A stretch of DNA of 64,000 nucleotides from Archegozetes longisetosus (GCA_018873245.2 JAEMBT020000005.1:228001-292000), one strand, 5' to 3'. Positions 27,588 to 40,305 are shown, counted from the first letter of the stretch. Numbers and translations: made by a program. The notes: generated by a model not told the origin, from the sequence alone.

Positions 27588-29415
27588 ATGGAGAATAAGT
27601 TAATTTTGTTGAAAGTAGTAGCAATAGTTTTAGTTCAAAATTTTTGTAAAACTAATTGCATTACTATTAATACAAAATCTGGTTCAGTAGATGGAATTTC
27701 GGTTACTTTTAATAATAAATTGATCAATCAATTTCTAGGAATACCATATGCCGAACCACCGATCGGTAGCAATCGATTTGGTCAAACAAAATCTGTTCAT
27801 CAATGGAATGGCACCTACGATGCAACACATTTCAAAAGTAGTTGTTTGCAGAAGTCTTCTCGATATAAAATGAGCGAAGACTGTCTTTACCTAAATATAT
27901 ATACCGAAGAGCGAAAGGCAGGCGATAATAGTTTGCGGCCCGTTATGTTTTGGATTCATGGAGGAGGTTTCCATGGAGGAGATGGCTATGAATTTAATGG
28001 GACTGTTCTCGCGTCTTATGGCGTTGTGATGGTTAGTATTAACTATCGCTTGGGACCATTTGGCTTCTTATACGGTGCCGATCCTTCAGCACCCGGAAAC
28101 GTAGGAATCTTAGACCAAATTATGGCATTGAAGTGGGTTAGGGATAATATTGAAAGTTTTGGTGGTGATCCAAAACAGATAACCATTTTCGGTGAAAGTG
28201 CTGGCAGTTGGTCTGTGAGCACATTGCTTGTTTCCCCACTTTCCGAAAATTTATTTAATCGCGCCATTATGCAAAGTGGAGCCTATTATTTCAAACACTT
28301 CCGCAATTCAGACAAAGCCACACACTTGGCTACATCTAAAAAAATGTCAGAGTCACTCGGTTGCGCTCAAGATAATAAATGGTTGGACTGCTTGAGAAAT
28401 ATTAGCGCTGAGCTCATTAATAGTCACAATATTATTGAGCCCGCACTCACGTATGGAGACGATGCAGGAGTTCTCCCAATAAGTATTGAACAGGCTCTCA
28501 AACAGAAAAAAGTTCACACAGGTATGAATTACTTTAGAATTTGAAATCATTCTTTAAATGATTTGACTAACATAGAACTTATTTTTTGATAACTATTTTG
28601 TTCGAATCTAAAACTAATTGAACGCAACGTTTTAGACGTGGAATTGATAGCTGGCATCACTCAAAACGAAGCACTGGGTTGGGCAGTAGATGCCTATTCA
28701 AAAATTAGAAACATATCGAATCACATCACAAAACAAGAACTCAAAGATAAAATACACTCAATTTACAAAACAAACACAAGTTTTGGTCAATCAGTTTACG
28801 ATTATTATATATCTAATGTGGACGAAAGCAATCAAACAGCAATACGTCAAGCGTTTGTTGCCATATTTAGTGATACAATTATGATTTGTCCGACTTATTA
28901 TTTCGCTAAAGAGTTAGCTCAGTCTTCAGCTTCAAACAAGGTGTACTTTTACGAGTTGACTTATAAAAACAAAAACAGTAACTGTAAGGAAGAGTGGATG
29001 GGTATCTGCCATGGAGATGACATACCTTTTATATACGGCGCTCCAATTACTAATAAATCGAAATATTCTCAAACTGATTACGAGTTCAGTTTAATGATGC
29101 ACCAAATTTGGACTAATTTTGCTAAAACTGGGTATACTTTCATTTAAAAATCTTTATTTTCATACTCACATTTTACAGTATTCAGGTAAAAGTTGAAAAC
29201 ACTAACACATGATTGAATTTTACAGAAACCCATTGTCTCATTCGGTTACCAATACGTTGGGAACTGAAGTCAAAAACTGGCCCATATTTATAGAACAAAC
29301 ATCAAGTCCTGTTGAACCAAAAGTTATGGAACTCAATCCTAACAGGTTTGGTCACGTTTACGTAAACCCTTTTCATTCAAATTGTGACGTACTTTTGAGG
29401 CAATACTTTGACTAA
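27588..29415 (+). CDS. Carboxylesterase / cholinesterase-type esterase (secreted)
   Basis: Alpha/beta-hydrolase of the type B carboxylesterase family, predicted secreted. Exons 27588-28521, 28636-29131 and 29226-29415 join in phase to 539 residues, the usual length. The N-terminus is a signal-peptide-like hydrophobic run. FLGIPYAEPPIG and EDCLYLNIYT are family signatures, IHGGGF gives the oxyanion hole, and GESAGS holds the nucleophilic serine. The acid is probably the glutamate in GITQNEALG, and the histidine is in GICHGDDIPFIYG. A complete triad suggests an active enzyme. Whether it is a detoxifying esterase or a cholinesterase cannot be decided from sequence alone. A polyadenylation signal AATAAA is at 29440-29445. 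It is tail-to-tail with the 3CxxC gene, 114 bp away. Confidence 0.93.
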
Positions 29416-29529
29416 TTAATCATCTATTCTGTACTTCTTAATAAATTTGAAATAATTTGCAAGTTTAGAAATTGTAATATTCAAGTGTTTGTATTAATCT
29501 ATAAAGTAATTTACAAATATGTCATCACT

Positions 29530-31265
29530 TCAATACTGGCTTTCGTAATTTTTGTGGTCACTAAATTCATATTCATGTTCATACTCTTCGTCTATCCCAT
29601 AAATAAACTCGATATTTCTGTCTTCATACTTGTAATAGCTATTTCGAGGACAATTGTAATAGTCGCATTCATATTGATCCTCGTTCTCATATATGTTTTC
29701 ATCTATGCTTTCTTCATACAAATAATCATTAATTTCGCTATTGGTTTGACATTCATCTTCATAGTAGTCGTCACTCGTGTATTGATCGCTGAACTCATCC
29801 TGACTTTCATACCAACTATCCAGATATTCATTATCTGATTGACAATAGCTTTCATCCAATTCTTCACTGTCATCTGCACTCTCATACACTGAATCATAGC
29901 TATTATAAGCGTTATATTCGCTATCGTATTCTTCACCCAAACTATCATATTCTTCACTCGAACTATCGTATTCTTCACCCGAACTATCGTATTCTTCACC
30001 CGAACTATCGTATTCTTCACCCGAACTATCGTATTCTTCACCCGAACTATCGTATTCTTCACCCGAACTATCGTATTCTTCACCCGAACTATCATATTCT
30101 TCACTCGAACTATCGTATTCTTCACTCGAACTATCGTATTCTTTACCCGAATTATCGTATTCTTCACCTGAACTATTGTATTCTTCACCTGAACTATTGT
30201 ATTCTTCAACTAGACTATCATATTCTTCACTCAAACTATCGTATTCTTCGTCCAGACTATCGTATTCTCCATCCAAACTATCGTATTCTTCATCCAGGCT
30301 ATCATATTCTTCGCTTGAACTATAATATTCTTCGCTTGAACTATCATATTCTTCGCTAGAACTATTGTAGTCTTCGCATCCCCTGTTGAACACTTCATCG
30401 AAAATTTTATATTCTTTATCTTCATTCTCGCAATCTTCGCATTCATTGAAATTGTCTTCTTCATAACATCGGTAATCTAATTTACTGTGAGACCAATCTT
30501 CAACGCAATCACATTCTGTTAACAAAAATCTATATTTATGATCATTGGTTACTTTTGCATATCAGAAGAGAGTGAATGAACATAATGTACCATAATTTGA
30601 ACAAGTTGTCAAATTTATAACAGGTTTATAGTGTGTACAAACAGTATCACATCGTTTACCATAAACTATACATTTTTCGCATAAATCTTTTTCATGAATC
30701 TCAGTTTGATCGACTTCAGGAAAGCTATTTTTCCAAGTCAGATTTTCGTTCTCCAAGTAAAATGGTTCAACATAAAAGGGTTGAGCGAGTACCTAAATAA
30801 AAGACTTATCAATTTCTAATTGATTAATGCTATGACTTTGTTCGAACAAGCTTTTATTTTATCACATAATGTTATTAAATTTCAATTTAATTAAATGACA
30901 CAAACTTTTCGAAGTATCTCAATCAGTTGTAAGAGGATGGACTTTCCTCAGTTATAAACTAGAAGACTGATCTTCTGTTTAATAGATCACTGAAAAAGAC
31001 TTACAACTTGTCTACATTTGTTGCACTGGATGCCGTTCTGATCTAATGTTGCTCTGAAAGTAACATGGCAGCAATCACAACTGTATTGAACCAATTGTTG
31101 CGAATCGAATGGATAAGCGATTCTACCATAGGTATGCGAGTGACAATATTCTTGGCCGAAGTTGCGCCAGGCGTACGAGCGATGCCATTTATGACCACAT
31201 TGTTTGCATTTGTATCTGCCGAGCGCGCGATATTTGACTTCAAAATTTTGGCCGTTTTTATACAT
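29530..31265 (-). CDS. 3CxxC-type zinc finger protein (ZAR1/RTP-like) with long acidic YDSSGEE repeat tail
   Basis: Three exons, 31265-31005, 30792-30591 and 30515-29530, join in phase to 482 residues. Residues about 17-150 carry a 3CxxC finger like that of zygote-arrest (ZAR1) and receptor-transporting proteins: YKCKQCGHKWHRSYAW, YSCDCC, IQCNKCRQ, then across the intron VVLAQPFYVEPF and KDLCEKCIVYGKRC. ZAR1 proteins bind maternal mRNA in oocytes; that role here is inference. The last exon adds a Cys/Glu-rich linker and about 21 tandem copies of a heptapeptide of the type DSSGEEY, followed by an acidic, Tyr-rich end. The serines precede acidic residues and fit casein-kinase-2 sites. ATG 31265 is the first usable start, but a short 5' exon cannot be excluded (an AG lies just upstream). 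Confidence 0.8.
29922..30363 (-). repeat. 21-bp coding minisatellite, about 21 units
   Basis: Plus-strand units of the type CTATCGTATTCTTCACCCGAA repeat in frame and encode the YDSSGEE heptad. The units around 29950-30090 are nearly identical and those towards 30360 more diverged, indicating recent expansion at one end. Long ORFs in other frames of this region are shadows of the repeat. Confidence 0.9.
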
Positions 31266-32178
31266 TTCAAGCTTTATATTTATGAGATGAAAGATTTGTT
31301 TTGACGCCTATGATCAAGTCAATTAACTCAATAATAGAATAGAAACGCTTTGAAATCAAAAATTGAGCTCAAAATTGAAAGATCATATAATGACTTGTTT
31401 TCATGATTCTCATCATTCAATTGGTTCAACATTTTTAGGGTCATTAGTAGACTCGAAAATATGATCAGGACTGATAGGGATGAACTTATAATCAGATGAA
31501 CATGAAAGCTAAAGTATCAAAATTAAATGTTAAACCATCGCTAGTTTTCAGCTATGATAACATTAATAAGTCCTTTAAAATGACTTATCAGTGTAGGGAT
31601 CTCCTACTGAAGAGTTTAATTTAACATCAATCAGCTTTCAAATGGAAAATTCAAATAAAGCAAATGCGAAACTGACTCACAATGTAATTCGTTAGTTTGT
31701 CTTTCATTCATCTTTCGAACTTTGTCTGCAAAATGTTTTTCAAAATAAGCCAAAGCATAATCACTTTAAAAATTATACACTGTTTTGCATACGTTTTTAT
31801 ATATGATCTTCTGATTAGTCATTTATTGGTTGTGTCAAATAAGTAATAATCTGATTTTTGCTCTCTTTGCTCTTTCGTTTAATCATTTAAGGCTAAATGT
31901 TTGAAATGTGCGCCAATTTCTTACGAATCAGTTCACACGAATTAGAAAAGATCGTAACTGCAGTCAACGTTATGTCAATATAAGTGGTTTTATTGATTCA
32001 AATGTTTTCAAAAGTTTTTTAGTGCTGTTGTGGCGCGAATGTAAACTATTCAATTCTGTTCTTATTTTTGACTCAATTATAACTTATAATTTATGAATTT
32101 TTATTATTTGAAACACTCATTCATTAACACAAAACAATTATTATTGAAATAATAATTAGATAAATAAAATTAAGAAAA
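31266..32178. other. Intergenic region between 3CxxC gene and chromodomain gene
   Basis: The two genes are divergent, so both promoters should lie here. No specific regulatory element or exon was recognised. Confidence 0.45.
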
Positions 32179-33033
32179 ATGGCTAAAAGAAGAAAAACTA
32201 CTAAAAAGTTATCGATTAGAAAGTATGCAAAAATTAATAAGAATTCAATTGAAACGGAAGGAGAATATAGTGTGGAATCAATCCTCGATTGGGGTCTTCA
32301 CGACTCAGGAAGAATCATGTATTTGTTGAAATGGACGGACTTCGAAGACAAACACAACTCCTGGGAATTTGAGCAACATGTCATCGGTTGCAACTATCTG
32401 TTGAATCAGTTTAGGACACAATCAGTTAATGGAAGACATCCTCCAAAGTATTCGTGGCAAGAGTTCGACAAACTTACGCAATGTCTTAAATTTATTTGTA
32501 GCCAAGATTTCAACGATCTCGAAGTCTTAGCTAAATTAAGCACAAAAACAGTTCAATTGAAGCAAAATAATAATAGAGTTCTTCAAAGTATTAAATCAAA
32601 GATTCAGTTCGAATACAACAAACTTCGAGCCAATCAATTGAGACATCGATCTAATAAAAACAGAATCAAATCAAGACAATTAACTGCTAACATCGCCAAA
32701 AGATTGAATATTTATTCGAGTTTTGGATCCATTACTAACTTCTTTGAATTTTTAGGCGAAAGAAAGTGGTTTACGAATGACTCTAAAGTCTGTAAAAGTA
32801 CTCAAAACTCAATCAATGATGAGCTAAACGGAGAAAATTGTATTAATGTGCAGAATAATGAACAAATGGCCTATGATTATAGCACTGATGTGATGGACTC
32901 GTTTAGCAGTTTAGAGATCGCTAACGATATTTATTCGTACGAAGAGATTACACCATTTGGGGCGAACGTCTCACTCAAACAATCGATTACTAATTGTCAA
33001 AACTGTCAAATCAGTCAAAATTTGATAAAATGA
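32179..33033 (+). CDS. Chromodomain protein, single exon
   Basis: 284 residues. A basic N-terminus (MAKRRKTTKK) is followed by a chromodomain at about 29-80: YSVESILDWG, then YLLKWTDFEDKHNSWEFEQH, with aromatic-cage candidates Tyr30, Trp52 and Phe55, so methyl-lysine histone binding is likely. The spacing and the CNYLLNQF end resemble Su(var)3-9/SUV39 chromodomains, but no SET domain follows; the rest is Asn/Lys/Ser-rich with short helical stretches and an NCQNCQ near the C-terminus. Nuclear location is inferred. The lack of introns contrasts with most neighbours and would fit retroposition. Confidence 0.85.
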   Translation: MAKRRKTTKKLSIRKYAKINKNSIETEGEYSVESILDWGLHDSGRIMYLLKWTDFEDKHNSWEFEQHVIGCNYLLNQFRTQSVNGRHPPKYSWQEFDKLTQCLKFICSQDFNDLEVLAKLSTKTVQLKQNNNRVLQSIKSKIQFEYNKLRANQLRHRSNKNRIKSRQLTANIAKRLNIYSSFGSITNFFEFLGERKWFTNDSKVCKSTQNSINDELNGENCINVQNNEQMAYDYSTDVMDSFSSLEIANDIYSYEEITPFGANVSLKQSITNCQNCQISQNLIK

Positions 33034-33864
33034 AAAAATGCTTCAAAAGTGATTCACTTTGAACGCTGTCTAGTTCAAAGTGACAAACCATTATTTCTAA
33101 GATCTGGAATTCATTTCGACCATAAAGTTTATTAAGATTTTAATGAGTTATTTCTTTAATTTATTTAGTTTTTACCAAATGATTTAGTCTTTTTAGGCAT
33201 AAATATTTGATGCTCTCTTTACTATTTATTTAACAGTTTATAATTTGCAATATTGTTGTGCTTTTGGTTTCAATTTTAGAAAAAATATTAATTTTAACTC
33301 TTTGTACAGAAAATAAATATGGGACTAAAGTTGTTGGTGTTAAAAGTGTTATACATATCCATATCGGTCGATGCTAGTACTAGTTGATAAGTAGCAAATA
33401 TCGTAGATACAGTGTTTTAAGGTTAAATACGTGTATAGTTGATAACGGTGATCCTATTGAACTAGTTGAAGCTCCATTCACAAAGTTACTTAAGTGAGGA
33501 CTAGCATCGTCTCATACGTATAGTATAAGTGAGATTGAGTTTAGGTAAAACTTTAGAGGGCGCTGACAATTATGAAAACTAAACTTTTACACATTTGATC
33601 AATTGCTTGTTAGAGGTATTGCACTGTTTTCATGGGGAAAGTTGCAAATAAATGAATCTCTGTTTTGACTTTTTTCAGTCGATAATAACATGTGATCAAA
33701 ATATTGATGAATGCATTGAAATTGTTTTGTGAAGCAGTTGAAATGTTCTTAAAGTTTTGTTTTGTTTTCAAACCTATTCATATTGAAGTTGATTTTTATT
33801 TTCTCTAAAACCTGTGATAAGACTGAGTCAATTTAATGTTAATTCAGTAAATGATTAATGAAAT
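33034..33864. other. Intergenic region upstream of the carboxypeptidase gene
   Basis: AT-rich, no ORF of note. It should contain the 3' end of the chromodomain gene and the distal promoter of the next gene. Confidence 0.4.
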
Positions 33865-36800
33865 ATGTCAACATTTGCGCAAAAATCACAACAATTTGAA
33901 TCATTTCCGCTGATCATAACTAATGACAACAATAAGGGATCAGACATGAATGACTGGTCAGACCAAGAATTAGATGACTTGTTCCAGTCGCCAATCGAAC
34001 AGGTGTTGGACTCAATGAGATATCGATCAGGAAATCAAGTGTCGCGATCATATTGTTTGCGATCAGTTATTTATTTAAGTATCATTTGTTTCGTGATCGG
34101 CGTTTCGTTTGCTTTCATCTTTATGACTTCTCTTCAACTAAATAATTATTCGGTTCCATCCCGATTTTCACCATTAAATTCAGCCAATGCTTACAATAGC
34201 AAGCAACTGAAACCGTCACCGCCTTACTCTGATAAGAATCCTTTGCCTTCAAATAATCATAAAATTAGAGACAAACTATTGAAACAAATTTCTAGTGAAG
34301 GAATTCGTTCGAATCTTAAGTAAGTTCTAATTTAATTCAGTTTATATTAATCTATACGAGCAATAGATGTGCTACATTTCAATACAATTCAAGTCAAACT
34401 TATGACTAGATGAGAGAACAGTTTTCGTCTCACTGGTAACTGATTCTCACGTTTGGCACTCATTTCATTTATTTGGCTTATTTTATAATGCCTTCTAAAT
34501 ACCTTAATTTGATTTCCTAAATTTGACAACATTTTTCAATAATTTTGTGTCTGTCCGAAGTAATTGTTAACAAGTGGTTGTCGACACAAACTTGATCACA
34601 AACAATTGTTTATTCTCTTTAATTTGATCTGATTTGAAAAAGTATTTGTTGCATTTCTTATTCAGTCGGCTTTTTATTAGATTTTTATGATTGTCTACTT
34701 ATGTGCGTTTGTTTTGGCTGCTGCTGTCATTATTCCAATATAAAACTTGCTAATAAATATTAAATTATTAGCAGTTCATTACGTTTGTCGATCATTACGT
34801 AAAATAATTGTCGGCTCGAAAATATTCGTTGACGTTCACTTTATTCTGAAACATTAGGTCAAAACAATGAATAGCGAGGTGAACATAACTTTCTTAGGAA
34901 GTCACTCAATTATATGAAAACTAACATATCTTTATTTATAGTTGACATTAAATTGCGAAACGAAGATCAATGTGCTCACCAAATAATTGAAACTCTAATA
35001 GAGAGTAGTTTTGAAATAATAGCTAGCAAACCTTATTTTGTAAACCTTAGGAATTAGTCTTAGCTTAACTTGCATCTTATTTAATGCAATATTTATGTCA
35101 ATAAGAAAACTGCTTAGACTTATACTGTTCAAACTTTGGAGCTTAGAAATAATTGAGACTTTGTGCATAAGTGAAGTGGTGCTATTTTCAATTGATGCTA
35201 CCTTAATTGTCGTTTAGTTGACTGTTTGCAATGTATCAATGCTTTCTATTGTAGACAATGTAAAGACTAAACGGTATCATATTATTGATCATTGACCATA
35301 TTTGCATTAGAAGCAGGTGTGCTATTATTATATGCAGATATAACTTGAAATGAGACAATCTTATTTGCTCACAGATCATGCTAATAGTTTTTAAAAATAC
35401 ATGCCTCATATAATGGGCTGCTATTTTCACTCAGAATAGATTTTGTCTCAAACTTCTCTAATTGCCAAAAGAGCAAATTCGCGCAGCGTTGCACTCTTTT
35501 GCAATTTATTATTCGTTTGAGTGTCGAGTGATAGTCGACCAAATTTGTTAAGTATTACCATCAGTTGGCAGTAAGTTCAATAAATAACTAATTGTTGAGC
35601 ATTTAATAAAACATCCAAATGAGAAATTTAATGATCGAATCGGATTATGGCAACGAACAACCTGTCAGGTCTACAGTGACACGAAAGTCTTACATGTCTG
35701 CAATCCTCACTTCTGTAGTTTTAGGATTAATGATTGGTATTTGTATAACATATGTTGTTATGAGAGACAAACAGAAATTAAGTCCTGAGACAACGTTGCC
35801 TGAACCAACCTTGAGCCCTGACCGACTAAATGTTAGAAATAAATTACTCGAAAATGTCAAGTCTGAACAAATTGGAAATTGGCTTAAGTCTGATCTTTTT
35901 GTTATTTTTACTCGGAAACTGAAGCATTTCATTTACGTAATTTTCAATTTACAGGTCACTAACAAAGAAACCACAACTAGCAGGAACCTCAGCCGACGAA
36001 GAATTGGCTAAATTTTTATATAGTAAATGGCAATTAATGGGGATGAATGTCAGTCTTGTTAATTACACGGCATTGCTGTCTTATCCAAATGTAGAGAAAC
36101 CTAATTTGGTAATTATATGCTTTTCAAGTTTCAAATGTTGATTTAGTTGGCTATTCTATCAACTTTTGTCTTAAGGTTACGAGAATAAGCAAAGACGGAA
36201 AAATTGTGCATAATTCAAGTGAATTCGAGGATCCATTGGATGCACCCTCAGATGAAGCTCAGTATTACAGGCAAAATCCCCCGTTTTTAGCTTATTCTGC
36301 TTCAACAGAACAGCCAATAAAAGGAAATCTTGTTTATGTGAACTATGGTAGAGCTGAAGACTATGATTATCTCAAACAAATTAATGTCAGCGTTAATGGG
36401 AGTATAGCTATTGCAAGATATGGTAAAATATTTCGCGCCAACATTCTTAAGTTCGCGGAAGACAACGGAGCGATTGGTCTTATTATTTATAGTGATCCGT
36501 ACGATTATACTGATGGCAACATTGAGAATACTTATCCGCATTCAGTTTATTTGCCTAAAAGTGGTGCTCAAAGAGGTACCACTCTTCTGAGTGATGGCGA
36601 CCCTATGACTCCATTCTATCCATCAATCGGTTAGAATAAGCTTCACTTTGCACTTGATTATTGATTCTTTCAAGCCTGCAAATATTTATTATTTTGTTTA
36701 CTTTTCTTCCTTAGAAAGTGCTTATAGATTACCCAAAGATAGAGTAAAATTACCCCGAATTCCCGCGCACTGTATTAGTTATGGCGATGCTCAACATATA

Positions 36801-38479
36801 CTGGATGGTCTTAAAGGTCCGACAGCTCCTAAATCATGGATTGGGAAATTGAATATCACTTATAATATCGGTCCTGGATATAAAGATGGCAGTTATGTTA
36901 CACTTGAAGTCAATACGCGTGTCGAAGAAAGCATTATCTATAATGTAATCGGTGTTATTCGCGGCTGTACTGAACCCGATCGCTATGTACTGGTTGGTAA
37001 TCATCGCGATTCGTGGACTTTCGGTTCAGTTGATCCGTCAAGTGGAACGGCAGCAATGCTCGAATTGTCCAATGCTTTCACCGATGTTATGAAAAGTGAA
37101 AAATGGTGTCCACGAAGAAGTATTGTTTTCTGTAGTTGGGGTGCAGAAGAATATGGACTCATTGGATCTACTGAATGGGTTGAAGAAAACCAAAAAATAC
37201 TTGAATCGCAAGCAGTTGCCTATTTGAATGTTGATATCGCTGTCGAGGGAAATTATACATTGAAAGCAAAAGGCGTTCCACTTCTTTATAAGACAATATG
37301 GGATGCGGCAAAGGTTGTGCCCAATCCCGATCCTGAAGAAGTTAAGTCAGGTCGTAAGACGGTTTACGACACATGGATTGCTCGTTCTCCTTCGAATATA
37401 ACAAATGTTGCTACGCCGCAAGTGAAAGACGCTGGTTCTGGCAGTGATCACAGTCCTTTCCTTCAAATAACCGGTGTACCAGTTCTAGATTTTACTTATA
37501 CTTGTGATAGAAGCACTGGCATTAAATGTTATCCTCTTTATCACACTATGTATGAAACTTACAATCTGGAGGCCAATCTAATAGACAGAGGATTTCTGGT
37601 AATTATCTAATTATCATCAATAGATATAGAGGAGAAAAATTTTCTGATTCTCCTATTTTTGGACCAATTTGATTTTGAAGTTGAGTTAGTTTAAAACATA
37701 AAATTAATCAATTTGATTTGATTAAAATTCGATCTGAAAGTGAGCCAATCAAACCAATAATCGTTATATATAATGAATTGTTATAACTAATCAGTTGATT
37801 TACTCAAAAGTACAACAAAGCTGTTACGCAAGTTTGGGCAGAAATGGTCAGATCGCTATCAGATTCAACACTCCTTCCACTGAGCATTGAATACTATCCT
37901 ATTGTATTAAAATCTGCGGTCACTGAATTGAAGACAGGTCTATATAGGGATATATTTGTGAATCAAAGCATCAGTTTAGGTAAAAATTGTGAAACAAAGA
38001 TTTGCTCAACAATCATATATAGTAATGATTCGTATCTTTCAGGACATTTGGAGACTGCAGCTCACAATTTTGAGAATGCAGTTAGTCAGTTCATGAAACA
38101 ACTCGAACAAATTGATGAAAAAGAGTATGAAATTAACTGATCTAATCGATTGAATCAGTTTTATCTTAATTTATTTTTTTAAAGTCCTCTAACCATTAGA
38201 AGAACGAATGATCTATTGATGCTTTTGGAACGAACATTCCTCGAAGGACAGGGTTTGCCATTCAGGAAAAACTATAAACATATAGTTTTAGCCCCCAGTT
38301 CTATGGATGCTTATAGCGGATCAAGTTTTTCTGGCCTCTACGATCTTTTATGGCAATACAACCACGAAAGTGACACTAATAATAAATTGCGAACGTTAGA
38401 AGATGTGAAAAAACATTTATCAGTAATCGTTTTCCATATAAATGCCGCCAAACAATTGTTAAAACAAAGTTTGTATTGA
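33865..38479 (+). CDS. FOLH1: Glutamate carboxypeptidase II / NAALADase-like M28 peptidase, long isoform
   Basis: Type II membrane zinc peptidase that removes C-terminal glutamate from peptides or folates. Exons 33865-34319, 35955-36108, 36176-36629, 36715-37598, 37811-38124 and 38185-38479 join in phase to 851 residues. The first exon gives a cytosolic tail, one membrane segment (about residues 72-94) and a Pro/Ser-rich stalk. Then come the protease-associated insert (VYVNYGRAEDYDYL, ARYGKIFRAN), the peptidase domain and the helical C-terminal domain. All co-catalytic zinc ligands are present in order: His in NHRDSW, Asp in SVDPSSG, the Glu pair in GAEEYG, Asp in LNVDIAVEG, and His in YPLYHTMYET. 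The active site is therefore complete. Confidence 0.93.
35619..38479 (+). CDS. FOLH1: Glutamate carboxypeptidase II-like, short isoform from alternative first exon
   Basis: A second start exon, 35619-35887, encodes its own short cytosolic tail and membrane segment (SAILTSVVLGLMIGICITYV) and ends RNKLLENVKSEQIGNWLK before a GT. It ends in the same phase as the exon at 33865-34319, whose end RDKLLKQISSEGIRSNLK is similar. Both can splice to 35955, giving 789 residues by this route. The two exons look like a duplication used as alternative promoters that change only the cytosolic tail, anchor and stalk. The only other simple reading is that one of them is an abandoned copy. Confidence 0.8.
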
Positions 38480-39203
38480 GTGCTTATATCTAATTTTCTA
38501 GTCTTCATATAAAATGCAACCCAATTATTCTTCTAAAAATGCTTAAATTTGGAAAAATATCCATTTTTAATATTAATTATTCTATAATTAGGATAAGTTT
38601 TTTGCCTAGAATAAAAAGTATTTGATTAAAAATTGATAAGCTCCTCATCAATTAAAAATTTGAATTCTATAAACGGCTTCTCGAATCGTAAATTATTGAA
38701 GAATTGGTTCAAAATCTTAAAATCGGTTGATTATCGACTTCGATATTACGTTCTGTTGATTTTTGAAGCACACACTTACAGGTCATTAATATTTGCGCTG
38801 AAAACAAGTGGACTTTGTAATGAGTTTGAGTTGCATTTCGTTCATTACAAACTTGAACCAATAGTTAGACGAATACACATACCTTATAGAATGGACAAGA
38901 ACCCCATTTCGAATATGAAGTATAACTTATTTGAGACAAAATCATAACTATATACAATCAAAAGATTAGGGAATTGCATATCTTTTGTGCATATTTTCTT
39001 TAATGATTACTATTAAGAAAATGATTATAATCACTTTAGGATAAAAATAACTCAAAATAATAGAGGATTAACAAGTTCTTATTCAACCAAATTGATTAAT
39101 TATCGATAAATGAATAGAAAAATCATCTTTTTTTTAATTATAAATAGAAATATAGTGAGTAAAAGTTCGTCAAATCTTCAGATAAATTAAACAAAATAGT
39201 GAA
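38480..39203. other. Intergenic region
   Basis: A 104-codon ORF at 38633-38947 starts at TTG and shows no domain, signal peptide or splice sites. Otherwise AT-rich sequence. Confidence 0.4.
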
Positions 39204-39994
39204 CTATTTAACAAGTGGTCTATTTTTGTCGTTGTCGTCGCCGTATTTTTCTTTATATTTTCTGACTTCCTTCATATATCTATTCCAGGCATCATTTGCG
39301 CCGTCCTTCCTATCATTGTCCTCATCTTCTTCGTCGTTTCGTTGCTTTTTAATGAGGCCCACTTTTAATGTCTTAGTTCGACGCTTATTGACCTATTTAT
39401 TAAAGTTGAATACTATTTTTATCTCACAGAACCATCGTAAGAAAAAGTTAAACTAATAAGCAATTGCTTAATTAGTGAAAGAGAAAACTTATAAAATGGA
39501 AAGCTAAGTCGATGTCAATGTTAATGCCTAAGAACGTCTTATTACTATCTATTACTGTGTTGTAGTTGCAAAAACTAAAACTTGAGTCGCACTTCATTTA
39601 TTGATTGCTATTAAAACTTTTGCTCATTTCTAACTAATTAACTTGAATCGTATGTTTTGTCAATTATTGAAAAAGCTCTTACGGTCGAAGAAGTCTTAGC
39701 TGTAGTGGTTGCGAGCGAGTCAGTTGTTTTGCTTACATCCGAAGTGGTCGTTTTAGCCGATTTGGTTTTTTCCTCGTGTTTGTCGGGGCAGTTATTAGTT
39801 TGAACACAGTTATCTTTAATATTATCATCAATTAATTTGTCTTTATTTTCACTCAATTGTTTTTGCATCTTCTGAAACAGTTCTAAAAAACTTCCGTCGT
39901 TTGCGAACTTATTATTCACGACATTTTTATCGCTATTATTATCTAAATGTTCATCACTTTTACTTTCAATTATATTATTTCCAAATGATGTCAT
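39204..39994 (-). CDS. TRIR: TRIR homolog (telomerase RNA component interacting RNase)
   Basis: Two exons, 39994-39683 and 39392-39204, join in phase 0 to 166 residues, near the length of human TRIR (C19orf43). Diagnostic blocks match: FANDGSFLELFQKMQKQL in exon one, and in exon two NKRRTKTLKVGLIKKQ, DAWNRYMKEVRKYKEKYG and the C-terminal DDDNDKNRPLVK. The human protein is reported as a nuclear exoribonuclease that associates with telomerase RNA; function here is inferred. The donor GTAAGA at 39682-39677 follows SST; reading past it would give a short false C-terminus. The gene is head-to-head with SWT1. Confidence 0.92.
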
Positions 39995-40110
39995 TTTACT
40001 AGATATTTATCTGCTACTAATTATACGAAAACTGTAATCAATCAATCAATCAATTATTTTCATTAAAACAAATGATCGTTTATATGATGTTTTGGTTTTG
40101 TGTTTTCACT

Positions 40111-40305
40111 CTATTCCCCAAATGAAACAAAATCAATGTTTGGCTTCAAGTCATAAGTGAAACGTTTAGTAGCAATTTTGTAAATATGTGCGTGAAAGGG
40201 ATTAAGTGACAGTTTATTTTGAGGCGTACTTAATGCATTTATTCGCGTCAGTACATTGCGAAACATTACAACAACAATCGATTCATTGCTCAATTTAGCA
40301 AACAT
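40111..40305 (-). CDS. Hypothetical 64-residue protein
   Basis: Small ATG-started ORF between the TRIR and SWT1 starts. It has an Arg-rich, acid-poor N-terminal half (MFRNVLTRINALSTPQNK) and a C-terminus ending NIDFVSFGE. A second in-frame Met at residue 14 followed by FRNVLTR could start a mitochondrial presequence. No family is recognised, and the ORF may be chance or part of a 5' UTR. Confidence 0.3.
   Translation of the reverse strand: MFAKLSNESIVVVMFRNVLTRINALSTPQNKLSLNPFHAHIYKIATKRFTYDLKPNIDFVSFGE

Noticed and set aside
29485..30464. Long ORFs overlapping the 21-bp repeat on both strands (for example 29485-29838 plus, 29703-30209 minus)
   Set aside because: They are alternative-frame readings of the tandem repeat coding for the acidic heptads; a 21-bp unit keeps other frames open automatically.
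38633..38947. 104-codon ORF after the carboxypeptidase gene
   Set aside because: Starts at TTG, no motif or signal peptide, sequence composition like intergenic DNA.
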